The notes under the pieces: model-generated
Told to the model about the DNA's origin: nothing
Databases searched by the model: none
Seen by the model: the letters and a program-made list of their open reading frames with translations, nothing else
In this document: positions 23,021-26,413 of the stretch, one piece after another
Layout of the letters: each line of letters opens with the position of its first letter
Numbering within the stretch: position 1 is the stretch's first letter
Made by a program: the position numbers and the translations under genes
Assembly (NCBI GenBank): GCA_027295745.1
Contig: JAPUKI010000148.1
Span: forward strand, 1 to 26,413
Origin: Acidobacteriota bacterium
Lineage (GTDB): Bacteria > Acidobacteriota > UBA6911 > RPQK01 > JADFOI01
DNA length: 26,413 bases
Direction: 5' to 3'

Positions 23021-23359
23021 ACTCCAAATAAGATCTTCCGTAATTTCTGAAGAAAAATTAGTTTAATCTTTAGTAGTCGTACTAGGTGTTGTGGATTCTG
23101 TTGAAAACCCAACTAAACAATGAAGAGCGAGGTATTGTGCTTGTTGGAAGTTGTGTGGATAAGAAGGCAGGTCTTCAACAGTCCAGGGAAAAAAGGAGGA
23201 AGCGAGGAAGCCTTCAGGGGATCACGCAAGGCTTGTCTAAAAGAAGTGTGTAAGGGTTTTATAAGGAAAGAAGATAGAATGGTTTAGGTTGTTAAAAATA
23301 CCCGTGGAGAACTGAGAAAGCCGTTTTCCAAGACTGAAGGCGTATTTTAGAGCATAAGG
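23021..23359. other. AT-rich gap with a DnaA box; candidate replication origin
   Basis: A 339-base gene-free stretch. It holds a perfect DnaA 9-mer on the minus strand (TGTGGATAA at 23154-23162 on plus), a weaker one (TGTGGATTC, 23090-23098) followed by TGTTGAAAACCC, and an AT-rich run at about 23025-23075. Genes point away on both sides, and G/C bias changes sign across it. rpmH-rnpA-yidD-yidC, commonly near bacterial origins, lies to the right. dnaA is not in the window and the box cluster is small, so this is only a candidate. The pheA promoter must also lie here, but I found none convincing. Confidence 0.35.
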
Positions 23360-24208
23360 ATGGCGGGAAAACCGGTTGTAGCAATCCAAGGGGAACGGGG
23401 GTCGTATAGCGAGGAGGCGACCAGGCACCTTCTCGGAATGAAGGCGGAACTTCGCTGTTGTGAGCGTTTCGAAGATGTCTTCCAACTCACCGCGAGCCAG
23501 GAAACACAGTATTGTTTAATCCCCATTGAAAACTCTCTCTCCGGGTCTATTCACAAAAACTACGACCTACTGCTACGGCACCATCTCAGGATTGCCCGGG
23601 AAATCAATCTCCAGATCAACCACAACCTGATTGTTAAGGTCGGCACCACCTTTGAGGAAATCAATACGGTGTTTTCTCACCCAGTAGCACTGGACCAATG
23701 CGATACCTTCTTTGAGCAGTTTCCTCACCTCATCAAGCGTAGCGCTTATGATACATCGGGAAGTGTTAAACGGATTGTGGAAGAGAACCTGCGGGACTGT
23801 GCGGCAATTGCCGGAAAACAGGCCGCTGAATTCTATGGCGGTGAAGTTGTGATGACCGACATCCAAGACGACAAGGAAAATTTCACCCGCTTTTTCCTTC
23901 TCTCGCCTGAAGTAGAAGCCGGGGAAAAGACAAATAAAACCTCGGTTGTATTCAGCTTTCGGAACACCCCAGGAGCCCTTTTTAAATGCATAAGCGTTTT
24001 TGCTTTGCGTGATATCGATCTTACCAAGATTGAGTCTCGGCCCATCCGGGGGCGTCCCTGGGAGTACCTTTTTTATCTAGACTTTTTAGGTAATATCAAA
24101 GAGGAAAACACCAGAAAGGCACTGGACCATCTAGAAGAGCTCACCGAGTTCTTGGAAGTTCTGGGGTGCTATCCGCGCGATGTTAGCCAACAAAGGAAGG
24201 GAATGTAG
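23360..24208 (+). CDS. pheA: prephenate dehydratase
   Basis: 282 residues: a catalytic dehydratase domain (about 1-185) and a C-terminal ACT domain (about 195-275). It converts prephenate to phenylpyruvate for phenylalanine synthesis. IQGERGSYSEEA opens the catalytic domain, IPIENSLSGSIHKNYDLL follows, and the catalytic TRF is in ENFTRFFLL. The ACT domain has SFRNTPGALFKCISVFA and IESRPIRGRPWEY, the ESRP motif that binds phenylalanine for feedback inhibition. There is no chorismate mutase domain. The ATG at 23360 follows a short AAGG. The tyrosine-branch enzyme is at 8297. Confidence 0.95.
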   Translation: MAGKPVVAIQGERGSYSEEATRHLLGMKAELRCCERFEDVFQLTASQETQYCLIPIENSLSGSIHKNYDLLLRHHLRIAREINLQINHNLIVKVGTTFEEINTVFSHPVALDQCDTFFEQFPHLIKRSAYDTSGSVKRIVEENLRDCAAIAGKQAAEFYGGEVVMTDIQDDKENFTRFFLLSPEVEAGEKTNKTSVVFSFRNTPGALFKCISVFALRDIDLTKIESRPIRGRPWEYLFYLDFLGNIKEENTRKALDHLEELTEFLEVLGCYPRDVSQQRKGM

Positions 24209-24227
24209 GGGGCTGGGAAGGCCTTGG

Positions 24228-24244
24228 CCGGGAGTTGAACCCGG
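24228..24244 (-). other. orphan T-arm-like hairpin
   Basis: On the minus strand CCGGG-TTCAACT-CCCGG has the geometry of a tRNA T arm: five base pairs and a seven-base loop opening TTCAA. No matching acceptor, anticodon arm or CCA was found around it, so it is a tRNA fragment or a chance hairpin in the 86-base gap between pheA and rpmH. A weak promoter-like pair, TTGAAC (24236-24241) and TACCAT (24259-24264) spaced by 17 bases, overlaps it on the plus strand. Confidence 0.25.
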
Positions 24245-24294
24245 GTGGTAAAGTTGGTACCATCACCGTTCCCTGCAGGAAGAAGATTGAGCTC

Positions 24295-24435
24295 ATGAAA
24301 CGGACATTTCAACCCAGGAACAGACGGCGGCGCAAGAAACACGGGTTTCGTGAGCGGATGCGGCAGCACGCCGGACGAGCTGTGTTAAAGAGGAGGCGAG
24401 CGAAAGGGCGAAAGAGGTTGACGGTGAGTGGGTGA
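24295..24435 (+). CDS. rpmH: 50S ribosomal protein L34
   Basis: A 46-residue, very basic protein, MKRTFQPRNRRRRKKHGFRE..., matching L34 along its full length. The open frame continues 20 residues upstream, but that part has no L34 similarity, so ATG 24295 is the start. It opens the conserved rpmH-rnpA-yidD-yidC cluster, which joins a ribosomal protein, tRNA maturation and membrane-protein insertion. Its last eight bases overlap the rnpA GTG. Confidence 0.97.
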   Translation: MKRTFQPRNRRRRKKHGFRERMRQHAGRAVLKRRRAKGRKRLTVSG

Positions 24436-24784
24436 CTCCGGGTGTGGGTTTTCCAAAGAGGAACGTCTTCGTAAAAGGAGGGAATTCCTGGGTGTTTATG
24501 AACGGGGCGATAAAGTCCAGGCAACTTATCTTGTTCTCTATATATTAGAGAACAGGTTGCCCTATAACCGTTTGGGGATTACGGTTTCCCGAAAGATTGG
24601 CAGATCAGTAGTCCGAAATCGACTCAAGCGCCGCCTGCGCGAAATTTTCAGAGCGAACAAGAAAGCTATTACCCCCCACTGCGATTTGGTAGTCAACGCA
24701 AAACGGGCCGCTGCCAACGTTTACACTCAGCAAATCCAAGAAGATTTTTTGAATGCTATTGGGCGCTGGAGGCACAAAGGATAG
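24428..24784 (+). CDS. rnpA: ribonuclease P protein component
   Basis: 118 residues. The protein subunit assists the RNase P RNA in trimming tRNA 5' leaders. KEERLRKRREFLGVYERG begins the domain, and the RNR signature is in GRSVVRNRLKRRLREIFR, the RNA-binding helix. LPYNRLGITVSRKIG precedes it, as usual. The start is a GTG at 24428 overlapping rpmH. The RNase P RNA gene is not in the window. Confidence 0.95.
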   Translation: MGDSGCGFSKEERLRKRREFLGVYERGDKVQATYLVLYILENRLPYNRLGITVSRKIGRSVVRNRLKRRLREIFRANKKAITPHCDLVVNAKRAAANVYTQQIQEDFLNAIGRWRHKG

Positions 24785-24809
24785 AGCTTCGAGAGGAAAA
24801 ATAACGATT

Positions 24810-25019
24810 GTGAAATTTCTGGCATTGGGGTTAATCAGAGTTTACCAGAGGGGTATTGCGCCCATTTTACCGCGCGCCTGTCGATTCAGCCCTTCCTGTT
24901 CTGAGTACATGTATCAGGCTATCCACAAGTTGGGAAGCTGGCAGGGCGCCTATCTCGGAGTGAAGAGAATACTTCGCTGCCACCCCTGGAATCCCGGGGG
25001 GATCGACCCGGTTCCCTGA
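24810..25019 (+). CDS. yidD: membrane protein insertion efficiency factor YidD
   Basis: 69 residues from GTG 24810. YidD is a small membrane-associated protein that helps YidC insert proteins. The family core is complete: CRFSPSCSEYMYQAI, LGVKRILRCHPW and the terminal GGIDPVP. The longer open frame from 24753 overlaps rnpA and adds no family sequence. GAGAGG lies upstream but is more distant than ideal, so translation may be coupled to rnpA, which ends 25 bases earlier. Confidence 0.92.
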   Translation: MKFLALGLIRVYQRGIAPILPRACRFSPSCSEYMYQAIHKLGSWQGAYLGVKRILRCHPWNPGGIDPVP

Positions 25020-25034
25020 GAGCGAGCGCAATCT

Positions 25035-26413
25035 ATGGCCATCCCAGATCTTCCCGAAATGGATATGGAAAAGCGGCTCCTGCTGGCCATGGTTTTATCT
25101 ATGGCGGTGTTGTTTCTGTTTTTGTATCGCCAGCCACCCCAGCCACCCCAGCCACCCCCCGCACAGCAAGCCATAGAAATCGAGGAGACGAGCCCGTCAG
25201 ATAGCGGTCGGGAGTTGCTGCCGCCTGAAGCAGCGGAGGTAGAGCCTACTCGCGTGGCTCACCAGATCATCGAAATAGAGAATGAGAACATTCTGCTGCG
25301 GTGGAGTAACAGGGGTGGGGTCTTGCTGAGCGCTCAACTCAAAAACTATCGCACAGCGGAAGGGAATCCCCTGGAAATCATTCCTCAGAAAGTGCCTGAG
25401 CTCCAGAGGCAGACGTTTGGGATTCGGGTGGGGGATGAAAGGCTGGACCAGCGGTTGAGAGAGGCCGTATATGAAGTCGGTGGAGTGAGCGGAAGTAGTG
25501 TGCGGGCTCCTGCTGAGATCACGCTGCAGTACCGGGACTCTGTAATTGAAGTGAGTCGGAAAATTCGTCTCCCCGAGGCGGGCTATTTGGTGGAGATGGA
25601 AACAGAGGTCCACTCGCAAGGTCGCTCTATTCCCTTTTCCATCCTTTTAGGACCCGGAATTGGCGAAGGAACTCCCAGCGATCAGGGAGACTTCGCGCAG
25701 CCGCAAGCCGCCTATTATCTGGATGGATCGGTACAACGCCACAGTGGGGACGATGTAGAAGAGGCACCGATACGGTTTAACCCGGGTGCCCGCTGGGTGG
25801 CGTTGGACAGCAAGTTTTTCGCCTATATCCTTCTCAATCCTGGAGGCATCCTGGGGGGGAGAATTGCACGAGGGGAACCTCCTCAGGGAACGCCTGCTGG
25901 CGAGGAGATAGAGGGCCCCTTGCTGCTGGTCGAGGTGGAGATGGAGGAGGGGGCACGCTACAGCGCCTTCTTGGGCCCGAAAGCCTACCAGGTTCTGGAA
26001 GGCACCGACACGACACTCGGCCAGCTGATTGACTATGGCTGGTTTACCTTCTTGGTTAGGCCCCTGTTGTTTGCCTTGAACTTTATCTACCAATACCTTC
26101 ACAACTACGGCTTGGCGATCATTCTCCTGACGTTCGGGATTAATCTCGTGCTTTTTCCGGTGCGCTACAAGCAGATGGCCTCCATGAAGAAAATGTCGGA
26201 GCTTCAACCTCAAATGAAGTCCATCCAGGACAGGTATAAGAGGATGAAGCGCACCGATCCGCGCAAGCAAAAGATGAATGAAGAAGTGATGGCCCTTTAC
26301 AAAAAACACGGGGTCAACCCTTTGGGGGGGTGCCTGCCGCTGGTGATTCAAATGCCCTTTCTGTTTGCTTTCTACAGAATGTTGTACTCTTCTATCGAGT
26401 TGCGGGGCGCCCC
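25035..26413 (+). CDS. yidC: membrane protein insertase YidC, 3' end beyond window
   Basis: 459 codons are visible. The N-terminal membrane helix (RLLLAMVLSMAVLFLFLY, about 14-31) is followed by a Pro/Gln linker made of a 9-base repeat (QPPQPPQPPP), then the periplasmic beta-supersandwich domain (about 75-325). The insertase core begins at YGWFTFLVRPLLFALNFIYQ and continues through FPVRYKQMASMKKMSELQPQ and NPLGGCLPLVIQMPFLFAFY. At the position where E. coli has the groove arginine (TFIVRGIMYP) this protein has Asn (TFGINLVLFP). The ATG lies 15 bases after yidD. Translation is open to the last base, so the gene is cut by the window end. Confidence 0.95.
   Translation, partial: MAIPDLPEMDMEKRLLLAMVLSMAVLFLFLYRQPPQPPQPPPAQQAIEIEETSPSDSGRELLPPEAAEVEPTRVAHQIIEIENENILLRWSNRGGVLLSAQLKNYRTAEGNPLEIIPQKVPELQRQTFGIRVGDERLDQRLREAVYEVGGVSGSSVRAPAEITLQYRDSVIEVSRKIRLPEAGYLVEMETEVHSQGRSIPFSILLGPGIGEGTPSDQGDFAQPQAAYYLDGSVQRHSGDDVEEAPIRFNPGARWVALDSKFFAYILLNPGGILGGRIARGEPPQGTPAGEEIEGPLLLVEVEMEEGARYSAFLGPKAYQVLEGTDTTLGQLIDYGWFTFLVRPLLFALNFIYQYLHNYGLAIILLTFGINLVLFPVRYKQMASMKKMSELQPQMKSIQDRYKRMKRTDPRKQKMNEEVMALYKKHGVNPLGGCLPLVIQMPFLFAFYRMLYSSIELRGA

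Noticed and set aside
22846..23112. 88-codon minus-strand open frame over the tRNA-Sec gene
   Set aside because: Its sequence is the antisense translation of the tRNA (GGTWESNPPTP pattern), a common false call.
25133..25158. Tandem 9-base repeat (CCACCCCAG units)
   Set aside because: It encodes the Pro/Gln linker of YidC; too short and coding-phase to be a repeat array or CRISPR.

Overview
The window reads as an Acidobacteria-type chromosome segment of moderate GC. The strongest lineage cues are a secreted VWFA-related protein of the kind abundant in Acidobacteria, a CBM9-like protein, a Gln-rich secreted TPR protein and a glycine-zipper lipoprotein. The phylum call is inference from gene content; no rRNA is present.

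Layout. 1-2487 (minus strand): a decayed HIT-family gene at the edge, an HU/IHF protein and six-domain ribosomal protein S1, read from a strong sigma70-type promoter. 2576-7485 (plus): rpmE-prfA-prmC-HIT-folE-VWFA. Release factor 1 sits beside PrmC, the enzyme that methylates its GGQ motif. 7482-9037: a long inverted repeat, then a DUF374 acyltransferase and prephenate dehydrogenase (tyrA) on minus. 9059-11348 (plus): CBM9-like protein, RNase HII and Pcm in a tightly coupled run. 11370-12596 (minus): a secreted TPR protein. 12703-14224: a truncated repeat element, a 16-bp palindrome and a GAF/HD-GYP phosphodiesterase.

14269-22782 (minus) is the most notable part. It encodes a 1448-residue fusion (fatty-acyl reductase, AMP-ligase-like domain, acyl carrier protein, PlsC acyltransferase), an alkyl-DHAP synthase (AGPS) homologue and an overlapping short-chain dehydrogenase. 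Together these could supply the reactions that make alkyl-ether glycerolipids: fatty alcohol formation, DHAP acylation, acyl-to-alkyl exchange and ketone reduction. The fusion resembles what I recall of myxobacterial ElbD. Its AMP-ligase domain has lost the usual P-loop glycines and the A10 lysine. A lipoprotein gene, tRNA-Ser(GCT) and a foldback repeat with about 32-bp terminal inverted repeats lie between the fusion and AGPS.

22905-26413 (plus): tRNA-Sec (anticodon TCA) with an extended -10 promoter, an AT-rich gap with a perfect DnaA box, pheA, then rpmH-rnpA-yidD-yidC, with yidC cut by the window end. Gene orientation and G/C bias both switch near 23 kb, so the gap is a candidate replication origin. 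No CRISPR array, intact insertion sequence or prophage was seen.
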